A DNA stretch of 64,000 nt, from the NCBI GenBank assembly GCA_041674525.1, contig JBAYVN010000005.1, forward strand, positions 1-64,000. The letters run 5' to 3'. Origin of the DNA: SHYQ01 sp041674525. Lineage in GTDB: Bacteria; Chloroflexota; Dehalococcoidia; UBA2979. Shown in pieces: positions 7,715-16,193 of this stretch (position 1 is the first letter of the stretch; each line of letters opens with the position of its first letter). The notes under the pieces are model-generated. The model did not search any database. It was given only the letters and a program-made list of their open reading frames with translations, and was not told the DNA's origin. The translations under genes and the position numbers were made by a program.

Positions 7715-8308
7715 ATGCCCGATACCTACACCGTTGAACCCCGCACCGTGACCGGCAAAGCCGTCGCCCGCCTGCGCCGCGAGGGCATCCTGCCCGCCGT
7801 CATCTACGGCCGCGGGCTGCCCTCGATAGCCGTGCAGATGCCGTACGTCGACGCGCGCGACCTGATGAACCAGCACGGCCGGAGCACGCTCATCAACGTG
7901 CAGGTGGCCGGCGAGGCGGACCCCCGCCCGGTGGTGGTGCGCCAGATCGAGCAGAACCCCGTCACCCGGTCGCTGCTGCACCTGGACTTCTACCAGGTGG
8001 ACCTGTCCCGCCTGATCACCGCGCAGATCCCGATCGTGCTCACCGGGACGGCTCCGGCCGTCGCGCGGTGGAACGGCCTGCTGGTGCAGGGCCTGGAGCA
8101 CGTCGAGGTGGAGGCGCTCCCGCAGAGCATGCCGCTGCACCTGGAGGTGCCCGTGGGAGGCCTCGCCCAGATCGGCGACCACCTGCTGCTGAGCGCCGTG
8201 CGCGCTCCTGCCGGCGTCCGCGTCGTCACCCCGGGGGATTCGATGGTGGTCGCGGTGCAGCACAGCGCCGCCGCACCGGCCGAGGAGGCCCCCGCCGCCG
8301 AGGCGTAG
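7715..8308 (+). CDS. rplY: 50S ribosomal protein L25/CTC
   Basis: A 197-residue protein from the ATG at 7715. The N-terminal 5S-rRNA-binding domain shows GKAVARLRREGILPAVIYGRG (residues about 14-34) and the middle shows LHLDFYQVD, both signatures of bacterial L25. The C-terminal TL5/CTC beta domain runs to an Ala/Glu-rich tail, making this the long CTC form that binds 5S rRNA and serves as a general stress ribosomal protein in some species. It has its own promoter at 7608-7636 and a strong terminator at 8336-8359. No pth gene, a frequent neighbour of L25, follows. Confidence 0.93.
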   Translation: MPDTYTVEPRTVTGKAVARLRREGILPAVIYGRGLPSIAVQMPYVDARDLMNQHGRSTLINVQVAGEADPRPVVVRQIEQNPVTRSLLHLDFYQVDLSRLITAQIPIVLTGTAPAVARWNGLLVQGLEHVEVEALPQSMPLHLEVPVGGLAQIGDHLLLSAVRAPAGVRVVTPGDSMVVAVQHSAAAPAEEAPAAEA

Positions 8309-8335
8309 GCCCCGGCCGCCACACGGGGTCTGAAC

Positions 8336-8359
8336 GGGCCGGCTGGTGGCAGCCGGCCC
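8336..8359 (+). terminator. Rho-independent terminator after L25
   Basis: A perfect 10-bp stem, GGGCCGGCTG (8336-8345) with CAGCCGGCCC (8350-8359), a 4-nt loop, and then TCTTGTT. It starts 27 bp after the L25 stop. It is the clearest intrinsic terminator in the window. Confidence 0.8.
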
Positions 8360-8403
8360 TCTTGTTGCCCTGCCGTCGTGCCTGGTTGCACGTAATCAGC
8401 ATG

Positions 8404-8417
8404 TTAGTGAACACTAA
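8404..8417 (+). promoter_or_regulatory. Operator-like palindrome upstream of the cupredoxin gene
   Basis: TTAGTGAACACTAA is a perfect 6-bp inverted repeat with a 2-nt centre, AT-rich in a GC-rich genome. It is flanked by two direct copies of TAATCAG (8393-8399 and 8418-8424). A CATAGT -10 at 8426-8431 puts the palindrome over the -35 and spacer region, where a dimeric repressor would block transcription. The regulator is not known and no regulator gene is adjacent. Confidence 0.55.
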
Positions 8418-8463
8418 TAATCAGACATAGTGTCGACAGTGCTTCGGATCGAGGTAGGTCAGG

Positions 8464-8889
8464 ATGCATCGAGCAGGGCGCTGGAGCGTGGTAGCCGTCG
8501 TGACGCTGGGACTGGCAGTGGTCGCGTGCGGCCCGGGCGAGGAGTCGTTCGTGACGACGAAGCCGCCCGTAGCCACCGTGAGCGTGGACATGGACTCGTT
8601 CACGATGAAGCCGAGCCAGGCGACGGCGCCGAAGGGGCCGGTCAAGTTCATCGCGAGGAACATCCACGCGAAGGACGTCCACGAGCTCGCCGTTCTCCGC
8701 ATCAGGCCTGACGGCACGAAGCAGAACGCGGGCGAGGTGGAGGACCTCGACGCCGGCGCCACCGGCGAGATCGTGCTCGATCTGCCCGCCGGGAAGTACG
8801 AGCTCGCCTGCCTGATCGCGAAGGGGGAGGCGGGCAGCCTCGTCGGCCACTACGAGGCGGGGATGCACGTCCCCTTCGAGGTGCGCTAG
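8464..8889 (+). CDS. Cupredoxin-fold lipoprotein (type 1 copper site)
   Basis: A 141-residue protein from the ATG at 8464 behind AGGTAGGTCAGG. Residues 1-22 form a lipoprotein-type signal ending AVVAC (Cys22). The mature domain of about 110 residues has candidate copper ligands in the order expected for plastocyanin-like proteins: His73 (DVHELAV), Cys116 (YELACLI), His129 (VGHYE) and Met134 (AGMH). This suggests a membrane-tethered periplasm-side electron carrier or copper-binding protein. It is preceded by an operator-like palindrome, so copper- or stress-dependent control is plausible. Its TAG stop overlaps the rlmN stop on the other strand in a shared CTAG. Confidence 0.75.
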   Translation: MHRAGRWSVVAVVTLGLAVVACGPGEESFVTTKPPVATVSVDMDSFTMKPSQATAPKGPVKFIARNIHAKDVHELAVLRIRPDGTKQNAGEVEDLDAGATGEIVLDLPAGKYELACLIAKGEAGSLVGHYEAGMHVPFEVR

Positions 8890-9977
8890 CCGCGGCCTCG
8901 TGCCGGCTGGCCCGGCGAGGCTGCCGGGATGCCGGCCGCGCGGCGGACGTCGGTCCGGAGCTGGCCGCAGGCGGCCGCGATCTCGATGCCGCGCTCGATG
9001 CGCACGGTGGCGTTCACGCCCGCGGCCTGCAGCTCGCGCTGGAAGGCGCGGACACGTGCGGCGCTCGGGCGGCGCAGGTCCGGCCCGGCTGTGGGGTTGT
9101 AGGGGATCAGGTTGACGTGCGCCTGGATCCCGCGGATGCGCCGCGCCAGGGCGCGCGCCTGCTCGGGCTCGTCGTTGACGCGATCCAGCAGGGCGTACGC
9201 GAAGGTGACCCGGCGCCCGCAGCGCTCGATGTAGCGTCGCGCCGCGGCCACGAGCTCCTCGATGGTCGTGCCCGACGCCGTCGGGATCAGCTGGCGGCGG
9301 AGGTCGTCGTCCGGGGCGTGGAGCGAGATGGTCAGCCCGACCTGCAGGCCCTCCAGCGACAGCCGGTCGATGGCGTGCACCAGGCCCACCGTGGAGACGG
9401 TGATCCCGCGCTGGCGCAACCCGAGCCCCTCGGGGCGCGTGAGCCAGCGGATCGCGGCGATCGTCCCCGCGTAGTTGGCCAGCGGCTCGCCCATGCCCAT
9501 GAACACGATGTTGGTGACCCGGCACTCGCGGCTGAAGTGGAGCACCTGCGCGACGATCTCGGCCGGGCGGAGGTTGCGCGTGAAGCCCTGCAGCCCGGTC
9601 GCGCAGAAGCGGCAGGCCATGGCACAGCCCACCTGGGTCGAGATGCAGACGGTCACGCGATCCGGCGCGCCGTCCTCGTCCGGGTCGTAGTCCATGCGGA
9701 CGGTCTCGACCGCGTCCCTGTTCCCCAGGTCGAGGAGCGCCTTCGTCGTCGCACCGTCGTCGGCGATGCGCTCGGCGAGGACCGGCGGCGGGGCGATGGT
9801 GAACTCGGCTGCCAGCCGCGCGCGGAGCGCCGGCGGCAGGTTGGTCATCGCCGCGAAATCGCGCGCGCCGTGGTGGAACACCCACTCGGTGACCTGTCGC
9901 GCGCGGTAGCGCGGCTCACCCCACGCGGCGAGCTCCGCCTCGATCGCCTCGAACGACAGGTCCAGCAGGTGACGCAT
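8886..9977 (-). CDS. rlmN: 23S rRNA (A2503-C2)/tRNA (A37-C2) methyltransferase RlmN
   Basis: A 363-residue radical SAM enzyme from the ATG at 9977 (MRHLLDLSF). The CxxxCxxC cluster motif is Cys118-Cys122-Cys125 in GCAMACRFCATGLQGFTRNL. MGMGEPL and the C-terminal AACGQL with the second catalytic Cys identify RlmN. It methylates C2 of adenosine in 23S rRNA and some tRNAs, and the cysteine pair handles the methyl intermediate. Length is normal. It is convergent with the cupredoxin gene (stops overlap in CTAG) and lies downstream of fmt by about 70 bp, so it may be the last gene of a translation-related unit. Confidence 0.95.
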   Translation of the reverse strand: MRHLLDLSFEAIEAELAAWGEPRYRARQVTEWVFHHGARDFAAMTNLPPALRARLAAEFTIAPPPVLAERIADDGATTKALLDLGNRDAVETVRMDYDPDEDGAPDRVTVCISTQVGCAMACRFCATGLQGFTRNLRPAEIVAQVLHFSRECRVTNIVFMGMGEPLANYAGTIAAIRWLTRPEGLGLRQRGITVSTVGLVHAIDRLSLEGLQVGLTISLHAPDDDLRRQLIPTASGTTIEELVAAARRYIERCGRRVTFAYALLDRVNDEPEQARALARRIRGIQAHVNLIPYNPTAGPDLRRPSAARVRAFQRELQAAGVNATVRIERGIEIAAACGQLRTDVRRAAGIPAASPGQPARGRG

Positions 9978-10048
9978 GCAACCATGGTACGGCCCGGCGG
10001 CGCGGCCGCCGATCCTGATGGGGCCAGACTCGCCGAGGCGCCGCGCCG

Positions 10049-11014
10049 CTAGCTCAGCACGCTGCCGATGAGCGCGCGATCGCCGTTCAGGTAGTCCTCG
10101 ATGGACAGCGCGCGGCGGCCCGGGCGCTGCAGGGCCAGCAGTGCGAGCCGGCCCGTGCCGCACGCGACCACAGCGCGCGCCCGGCGCCCCGGCAGCAGGG
10201 GTGTGAGCGGGGCGCCGTCGCCGGCCTCCACGGTGCCCGGTGCGGCCGTGGAGTCGCCGGCGATCGACCAGGCCTCGAGCACCGCGAGGGGCTCGCCGGC
10301 GCGCCCGGTGGTCGCGAGCGGCCAGGGGTGGAACGCCCGCACCGCTCGCCCGATCTCCTCGGCGCTGCGGGTCCAGTCGATCAGCCCGTCCTCCTTGGCG
10401 AGGCGGGGGGCGTACGTGACCAGGGACTCGTCCTGCACGATCGGGGTGATCTCGCCGGCGACCCACCGGGGGAGCGTCTCCGAGAGCAGCGCGGCGCCGA
10501 GGTGGGCCACGCGCTCCGTCAGCACCCCGGTGGTGTCCAGCGCGCCGATCGGCGTGGCGACCTTCGCGAGCACCGGCCCGGCATCGAGCGCGCGCACGAC
10601 GAGCATGATCGATGCGCCGCTCTCCGCGTCGCCCGCGAGGATCGCCGCCGAGATCGGGGACGCGCCGCGGTGCCGCGGCAGAAGCGACGCATGCACGTTG
10701 ACCACGCCGTGCGGGAACGCCTCCAGCAGGTGCGTGGGGAGGATGTGACCGGAGGCGGCGACCACGCCGACGTCCGGGCGCCGCGCGGAGAGCGCCTCGG
10801 TGGTCTCACGGCGCACGCGCTCGGGCTGGAGGATCAGCGGGATGCCGGCCTCGACGGCGAGCTGCTTCACGGGCGTCGCGAGCGCCGCGCCGGTGCGCCC
10901 GCGCGGGCGGTCCGGCTGGGTGACGGCTGCGATTACCTCCGCGCCGGTGAGGTCGAGGCAGGCGCGCAACGAGGGCACGGCGTACTCGGGCGATCCGAAG
11001 AAGACGATGCGCAT
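10049..11014 (-). CDS. fmt: Methionyl-tRNA formyltransferase
   Basis: A 321-residue protein from the ATG at 11014 (MRIVFFGSPEYAVPSL). The N-terminal Rossmann-like domain has the formyl-THF site VNVHASLLPRHRGASPI (Asn/His pair of the family), and the C-terminal OB-like domain starts near residue 205. It formylates initiator Met-tRNA. The usual partner def (peptide deformylase) is not adjacent. The start overlaps the stop of the solute-binding protein gene by ATGA, so the two are translationally coupled, an uncommon pairing. Confidence 0.93.
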   Translation of the reverse strand: MRIVFFGSPEYAVPSLRACLDLTGAEVIAAVTQPDRPRGRTGAALATPVKQLAVEAGIPLILQPERVRRETTEALSARRPDVGVVAASGHILPTHLLEAFPHGVVNVHASLLPRHRGASPISAAILAGDAESGASIMLVVRALDAGPVLAKVATPIGALDTTGVLTERVAHLGAALLSETLPRWVAGEITPIVQDESLVTYAPRLAKEDGLIDWTRSAEEIGRAVRAFHPWPLATTGRAGEPLAVLEAWSIAGDSTAAPGTVEAGDGAPLTPLLPGRRARAVVACGTGRLALLALQRPGRRALSIEDYLNGDRALIGSVLS

Positions 11015-12600
11015 CAGTTCAGCCTCCACTTGTAGACATCATGGAAGCGGCTGCCGGATGTGACGAGCAGCCCCGGCTGCGCACCTCGCAGCGCCGTCGG
11101 GTGGATGTACGCGCGCGCCGGGTACCACAGCACGATGGCGGGCACCTGGTCCGCGAAGCGGCGCAGGAACAGGCCATACAGCTCCACGCGCTCGGCGGTG
11201 TCCATGGTCGTGCGCGCCGCCTCCAGGAGCGCGCTCGCCTCGGCGTCCCGGAAGGCGGCGATGTTGCCGCCGTCCCCGGCCTGCGAGGCGTGCCAGCCGG
11301 GGTACGGGTCCGGATCGCCGCCGGCCTCCCACCCGAAGATCGCGAGGTCGAAGTTGCCCGTGCGCAGGCGGTCGGCGATCACCCTCGCCGCCGGCAGGGT
11401 GACGACGCGCACGAGCACGCCCTGTGCGCCCAGCTGCGCCGCCACGCGGTCCGCCAGCGTGGCGCGCGCCGGGTCGTCGTTGGTCACGAGGTCGAGCGCC
11501 AGCGGGCGCTGCGCCTTCGCACGGGTGCCATCGGCAGTCCGCGCCCAGCCGGCGGCGCTCCACGCGGCCTCCGGGTCCGGCGGAGCCGCGGGCACATGCT
11601 GGTATGCCCACGACCCGGGCACGATCACCGAGTCGCCCGCGATCCCGCGCACTCCCGCGGCGGTCGCCACCTCCACGCGATCGAGGGAGGCGGCGATCGC
11701 CCTGCGCAGCGCGACGTCCGTGAGCGGTTCGCGGGCCGTGTTCATATACAGCGCGGTGTACCCGGTGCGCGTCAGGGGCGTGGCGACGAGCTGCGGGCGC
11801 CGCGCCAGCGCGTCCTCGTCGCCCTCGACGGACTGGTCAGGAAGCAGCGCGGCCGAGGCCGTGCCATCGCGGATGTCCCGGACCTGCCCGGCAGCATCGG
11901 CCGCGAAGCGGAACTCCAGGCGCGCGATGTGCGGGGCGCCGAGCGCGAAACCGGGGTGGCGGTCGAGGAGCGCGTGATCGGCCGTCAGCGCGTGCAGCCG
12001 GTACGGTCCGGTGCCCACGGGGCGGCGATCGAAGGGCGGCACGGCGAACTCGTTGCTCGCGGTCATCTGCGCCTCCAGGTGGCGCGGCAGGATGCCGACG
12101 GCGGCGCGCACGAGGAAGTCGGCGAGCGGCTCCGGGGTGCGGATGATCACGGTGTCCGCATCGGCGACGACCACCTCGATCCCGCTCCACGCAGCGGCGA
12201 GGGCGGGCGATGCGCCCGATCCGGGGGCCTGGATGCGAGCGATGGTGAACGACACGTCGGCGGCGGTGACCGGGTAGCCATCGTGCCAGGTGAGGCCGGG
12301 GCGCAGGTGGAACGTGTAGGTGCGGCCGTCTGGCGTCAGCTCCCACGAGCGGGCGAGATCCGCCTGGGGCACGCCGTCCGCGCCCACGCGCATGAGCCCG
12401 CTGAAGATCAAGGCTGCGAGGTCGTCCTCGGCGTCGCTGGCGTGCGCGGTGATCGGGTTGATGCGGGACGGGCGCCCCACGGTGGATTCCACGTACGCCG
12501 GAGCACCCTCGCGGATCGTCACGCCGAGCCCGCCGAGGGCGAGCACGGCCAACCCCGCGATCAGCAGCGTCAGGAGCAGGCGGCGGCGGGCGGCGGCCAT
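11014..12600 (-). CDS. Extracytoplasmic solute-binding protein, family 5 (peptide/nickel type)
   Basis: A 528-residue protein from the ATG at 12600 (MAAARRRLLL). One N-terminal hydrophobic segment without a lipobox Cys should anchor or export it. The rest matches SBP_bac_5: a DLARSWELTPDGRTYTFHLR block near residue 80, WHDGYPVTAADV, then a central RRAIAASLDR block and a C-terminal lobe with FDLAIFGWEAGGDPDP. These proteins bind oligopeptides or similar solutes for ABC importers, but no permease or ATPase genes are here, so it is an orphan receptor or shares a distant transporter. It sits between secG and fmt. Confidence 0.85.
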   Translation of the reverse strand: MAAARRRLLLTLLIAGLAVLALGGLGVTIREGAPAYVESTVGRPSRINPITAHASDAEDDLAALIFSGLMRVGADGVPQADLARSWELTPDGRTYTFHLRPGLTWHDGYPVTAADVSFTIARIQAPGSGASPALAAAWSGIEVVVADADTVIIRTPEPLADFLVRAAVGILPRHLEAQMTASNEFAVPPFDRRPVGTGPYRLHALTADHALLDRHPGFALGAPHIARLEFRFAADAAGQVRDIRDGTASAALLPDQSVEGDEDALARRPQLVATPLTRTGYTALYMNTAREPLTDVALRRAIAASLDRVEVATAAGVRGIAGDSVIVPGSWAYQHVPAAPPDPEAAWSAAGWARTADGTRAKAQRPLALDLVTNDDPARATLADRVAAQLGAQGVLVRVVTLPAARVIADRLRTGNFDLAIFGWEAGGDPDPYPGWHASQAGDGGNIAAFRDAEASALLEAARTTMDTAERVELYGLFLRRFADQVPAIVLWYPARAYIHPTALRGAQPGLLVTSGSRFHDVYKWRLN

Positions 12601-12625
12601 GATGCGTCGGACGCCCGCCGCGGCG

Positions 12626-12850
12626 CTAGCTGGCCGCGACGCTCGCTGCGGAGATGGCGACGAAGACGATGACGACGACGATGGTGAGACGGTGCAACTG
12701 GCGTTGCAGGCCCCGCTTGGTGCGGAAGGTGTAGTCCTGCCCGCCGAGCGCCGCGCCAAAGCCCGTGCCACGCACCTGCATGAGCACGAGCACGATGAGC
12801 AGCCCCGAGACGAGGATCTGCGCCAGGCTCAAGAAATCCTTCAGTTCCAT
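12626..12850 (-). CDS. secG: Preprotein translocase subunit SecG
   Basis: A 74-residue protein from the ATG at 12850. Two membrane helices (about residues 9-26 and 53-72) flank the conserved cytoplasmic loop with LVLMQVRGTGFGAALGG and a basic TKRG segment. The VLMQ-GxGxGxxxGG pattern is diagnostic of SecG, the accessory subunit of the SecYEG channel. It lies 25 bp upstream of the solute-binding protein gene on the same strand and is probably co-transcribed with it. Confidence 0.9.
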   Translation of the reverse strand: MELKDFLSLAQILVSGLLIVLVLMQVRGTGFGAALGGQDYTFRTKRGLQRQLHRLTIVVVIVFVAISAASVAAS

Positions 12851-12905
12851 GAACAGGAAGGCTAAGCCGCGGGAGCGACGACGGCAAGCGCCGGCCCCCG
12901 CGGGG

Positions 12906-14225
12906 CTAGCGGCTGGTGTACGCCGCGGGCGCCTGCACGCGCAGGTCGCGCTCGAAGTAGGCGCGCATCACGGCCGCCGCCAGCGCATCGCCGTCGTGCC
13001 GGTAGCGGCGCTCGTGGTCCACCAGGTCAGCCAACACCAGGCGCGCGACGCCGTAATCCGCGTCGCCGGGGGCCAGGACGGGCTCGGAGTGCCACTCCGG
13101 GTTCAGGGGCTCGCCCGGCAGGTTGCTGTTCGCCAGCACCACGTCGACCAGGGCGTCGTCGTGCAGGTGACGGCGGAGCGCGGCGTAGTGATCGGCCGCG
13201 GTGTACCCGTTCGTTTCGCCCTGCTGGGTGGCGACGTTGCTGATGAAGACCTTATGCGCCCGCGACTCCCTGATCGCGCGGCCGATCCCGGGCACCAGGA
13301 GGTTCGGCAGGACCGAGGTGTAGAGACTGCCCGGGCCGATCACGATCAGCTCCGCCTCCAGCAGCGCGCGCATGGCGCCCGGGTGGGCGGCCGAGTCGCG
13401 CGGCTCGATCCACACCTCGGCGGGCGGGACGCCCTCCTCGGGGAGCATCGATTCGCCGCGCACCACCTTGCCGCCCGGGAAGCGCGCGGCCAGGGTCACG
13501 TCGTCCAGCGTGGAGGGGAGGATCTGTCCGCGCACGGCGAGCACGCGCGAGGTCTCGGTGATCGCGGCCTCCATGTTGCCGGTCACCTCGGCCATCGCGG
13601 TGATGAAGAGGTTGCCGAAGGAGTGCCCGGCGATGCCCTCGCCGGCGCGCTCGTCGAAGCGGTACTGGAAGAGTTGCGTGACCAGCGGCTCGGCGTCGGC
13701 GAGGGCGGCGATGCAGTTGCGGATGTCGCCCGGCGGAATGACGTGCAGTTCGCGGCGCAGGCGCCCGCTCGATCCACCGTCGTCCGCGACGGTGACGATC
13801 GCCGTGAGGTTGGAGGTGTATTGCTTGAGCCCGCGCAGGAGGTTGGACAGCCCGGTCCCGCCGCCGATCGCGACCACCCTCGGGCCGCGGTCGCGCGTGC
13901 GGTTCTGGTAGACCAGGTCCACGATGTCGCGCGGACGGTTGGAGTCAGGCAGCAGCGCGTGCGCGAGCGAGCGGTTGAGCTGCCAGCCGGAGAAGATCGC
14001 CAGCATCAGCGCGGAGCTGATGAACAGCAGGCCGCGCAGCCAGCGCGGGATGAACTGCAGCGTCAGGTAGTAGGCCCAGGCGGGGAAGGTGTACGAGACG
14101 TACACCTCGCGCAGGATGTACGCGAACCCGATCCCCATGATCGCGACGGCGATCGCGAGCAGCGCCAGCCATCGCTTGATGTGCAGGCCGAGGTACAGCC
14201 ACTTGGTGATGTTGCCGCGACTCAA
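12906..14225 (-). CDS. yvcK: YvcK/CofD-like protein (gluconeogenesis factor) with membrane anchor
   Basis: I place the start at TTG 14225 (SRGNITKWLYLGLHIKRW). An upstream in-frame ATG at 14420 would overlap gatB and add a low-complexity basic tract. This gives 439 residues. Residues about 18-38 and 65-85 are membrane helices. The remaining 320 residues are the CofD-like fold with GGGTGLSNLLRGLK and TVADDGGSSGRLRRE, typical of YvcK, which binds UDP-sugars and supports growth on gluconeogenic carbon and cell-wall synthesis. Bacillus YvcK is soluble; this longer anchored form differs. No whiA or rapZ lies next to it. It lies 133 bp downstream of gatB. Confidence 0.88.
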   Translation of the reverse strand: MSRGNITKWLYLGLHIKRWLALLAIAVAIMGIGFAYILREVYVSYTFPAWAYYLTLQFIPRWLRGLLFISSALMLAIFSGWQLNRSLAHALLPDSNRPRDIVDLVYQNRTRDRGPRVVAIGGGTGLSNLLRGLKQYTSNLTAIVTVADDGGSSGRLRRELHVIPPGDIRNCIAALADAEPLVTQLFQYRFDERAGEGIAGHSFGNLFITAMAEVTGNMEAAITETSRVLAVRGQILPSTLDDVTLAARFPGGKVVRGESMLPEEGVPPAEVWIEPRDSAAHPGAMRALLEAELIVIGPGSLYTSVLPNLLVPGIGRAIRESRAHKVFISNVATQQGETNGYTAADHYAALRRHLHDDALVDVVLANSNLPGEPLNPEWHSEPVLAPGDADYGVARLVLADLVDHERRYRHDGDALAAAVMRAYFERDLRVQAPAAYTSR

Positions 14226-14358
14226 TCGCTGACTCGCTCGCTGCCCGCCGCAATCAGTAAACGCTCGTGCGGTGCCGTGGTCAACCGACGCGCCGGGGGC
14301 GCCCCGGCGCTCATGCCTCGGCGCGCCCGGCGCTGGCGTCCGAAACCGGCATGCGCGA

Positions 14359-15849
14359 CTACTCCGCGCCGGCGTCGAGGTGCCGCCGTAGCGTCTCGGC
14401 CGCGGCATTCGCGTCGGCACGCCCCTTCATCTCGCGCATCACCTGGCCGACGAGGAAGCCGATCGCCGACTGCTTGCCGCCGCGGTAGTCGTCCACCGCC
14501 TTCGGGTTGGCGGCGAGCACGCGCTGCGCGATCTCCTCGATCGCGCCGGCGTCCGTGACCTGGCGCAGGCCGCGCGCGTCCACGATCGCCTCCGGCAGCT
14601 CGCCCGACTCGAACGCGACGTCGAGCACGTCCTTCGCAGTGGCGGGCGTGACGGCGTTCGCGGCGACGAGGCGCACCAGCTCGCCGATGTGGCGGGCGGT
14701 GACCTTCGTGTCGCCCAGCTCCGCCTCGCCGCCCAGCGCGTTCAGGTGCTTCGCCACGTCGCCGGTGAACCAGTGGGCCACCGTGCGCGCGTGATCCGCG
14801 CCCGCGATCCGCACTGCCTCCTCGAACGCATCGCCGTCGGAGCGCGACTCCGTGAGGATGCGCGCCTCGTCCGCCGTCAGGCCATACTGCGCCTGGAACC
14901 GCGCGAGGCGGGCCGCCGGGAGCTCCGGCAGTCGCGCACGCAGCGCCTCGATGGTCTCGGGCGCGATGTGCATCGGCGGGAGGTCGGGCTCGGGGAAGTA
15001 GCGGTAGTCGCTCGCCTCCTCCTTGGAGCGCTGCGACACGGTCTCGCTCGTGGCGTCCACGTAGCCGCGCGTCTCCTGCACGATGCGCTCGCCGGCGTCG
15101 AGGCGCTTCGACTGGCGCTCGATCTCGAACTCGATTGCGCGCTGCACGCTGCGGAACGAGTTCATGTTCTTGACCTCGACCTTGCGGCCGAGCTCCACCT
15201 GGCCGGCCGGGCGGAGCGAGACGTTCGCGTCGCAGCGCATCCCACCCTTGTCCATGTCCGCATCCGCGATGCCGAGGTAGCGCATCACCTGTCGCAGGGT
15301 GCGCAGGAAGGCGTGCGCCTCCTCGCCGGAGTGCATGTCGGGCTTCGTCACCAGCTCCATCAGCGGCGACCCGGCGCGGTTCACGTCCAGGAGGGAGTAC
15401 GACTCGATCCCGTTGTCGCGGTGGAGCAGGCGTGCCGTGTCCTCCTCCAGGTGGATGCGCTCCAGGTGAACCGGCCGGCGTACGCCGTCGACCTCGATCT
15501 CCAGGGTGCCATTGTGGCAGAACGGCTGGTCGTACTGCGAGATCTGGTAGCCCTTCATCAGGTCGGGGTACGGGTAGTTCTTGCGATCGAACTTCGCGTA
15601 GGCGGGGATGTCGCAGCCGAGCGCGAGGCCCGCGAGGATCGTGTCCGCGACCGCCTCCTGGTTGATCACCGGCAGCATCCCCGGCATCCCGAGGCACACG
15701 GGACACACGTGCGAATTCGGCTCGGCGTCGAAGTACTCGCGATCGCAGGAGCAGAACATCTTGGAGCGCGTCTTGAGCTGGATGTGAACCTCGAGCCCGA
15801 TTACCGCCTCGTACTGCGTTCCGGACTGGGTTCGGGTCTGCGTCGTCAC
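14359..15849 (-). CDS. gatB: Aspartyl/glutamyl-tRNA(Asn/Gln) amidotransferase subunit B
   Basis: A 496-residue protein starting at GTG 15849, which follows GAGGTG at good spacing. The catalytic cradle shows EAVIGLEVHIQLKT, the zinc-type SHVCPVCLGMPG and RKNYPYPDLMKGYQISQYD; the C-terminal YqeY-like and tail domains follow. GatB holds and phosphorylates Glu-tRNA(Gln) or Asp-tRNA(Asn) for amidation in the GatCAB complex. gatA and gatC are not in the window. The presence of gatB beside a gltX gene and a tRNA-Gln fits indirect Gln-tRNA formation. Confidence 0.95.
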   Translation of the reverse strand: MTTQTRTQSGTQYEAVIGLEVHIQLKTRSKMFCSCDREYFDAEPNSHVCPVCLGMPGMLPVINQEAVADTILAGLALGCDIPAYAKFDRKNYPYPDLMKGYQISQYDQPFCHNGTLEIEVDGVRRPVHLERIHLEEDTARLLHRDNGIESYSLLDVNRAGSPLMELVTKPDMHSGEEAHAFLRTLRQVMRYLGIADADMDKGGMRCDANVSLRPAGQVELGRKVEVKNMNSFRSVQRAIEFEIERQSKRLDAGERIVQETRGYVDATSETVSQRSKEEASDYRYFPEPDLPPMHIAPETIEALRARLPELPAARLARFQAQYGLTADEARILTESRSDGDAFEEAVRIAGADHARTVAHWFTGDVAKHLNALGGEAELGDTKVTARHIGELVRLVAANAVTPATAKDVLDVAFESGELPEAIVDARGLRQVTDAGAIEEIAQRVLAANPKAVDDYRGGKQSAIGFLVGQVMREMKGRADANAAAETLRRHLDAGAE

Positions 15850-16067
15850 GCGCTTCACCTCGTGCCTGCGGTCACATTCGAATGTCCATCGTACCTCGGC
15901 TGGCCGTCGCGCCGCCCCCCGGGGGCCGGTGGTGGCGCCGGTGCCCCGGAGCGCTGTCCACAGCTCCGCAGTGGTCGACGGCTTCCGGTTCGCGGCCACC
16001 GTACCGCAGCGAGAGGTCAGCCGCACGAGACGGAGACATGGCAGATTCTGCTACAATCCCGGGCGAC

Positions 16068-16190
16068 GAAGGGGAGTAGTCCCGTCAGGCGTCGCCGCCA
16101 ATACGGCCTCACGGCCCGGCGCCGCCGCTCCGTTGCAACTGCGGAGTGGATCAGACCTTCTGCTGGCGAACTCGTTGGCAGAAGGGAGCC
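16068..16190 (+). ncRNA. yybP-ykoY (manganese) riboswitch controlling the TerC gene
   Basis: GGGGAGTAG at 16071-16079 is the hallmark 5' loop of this class, and a GC-rich multi-helix core with TCACGGCC follows. The 3' part gives a mechanism. CCTTCTGC (16156-16163) pairs perfectly with GCAGAAGG (16178-16185), which buries the ribosome site GAAGGGAG (16181-16188). The same CCTTC can instead pair with GAAGG at 16068-16072 to close the aptamer and free the ribosome site. Metal binding should therefore switch translation on. A TACAAT -10 at 16052-16057 would start the RNA about 16064. The class is known for Mn2+ sensing ahead of Mn exporters and TerC/Alx genes. Confidence 0.8.
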
Positions 16191-16193
16191 CCT

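Noticed and set aside
14226..14420. N-terminal extension of YvcK from the ATG at 14420
   Set aside because: It would overlap gatB by 62 bp and encode an Arg/Pro/Ala-rich tract unlike any YvcK N-terminus. The TTG at 14225 fits better.
12765..14558. Long plus-strand open frame opposite secG and yvcK
   Set aside because: It is a GC-driven shadow of conserved minus-strand genes, with non-protein-like composition.
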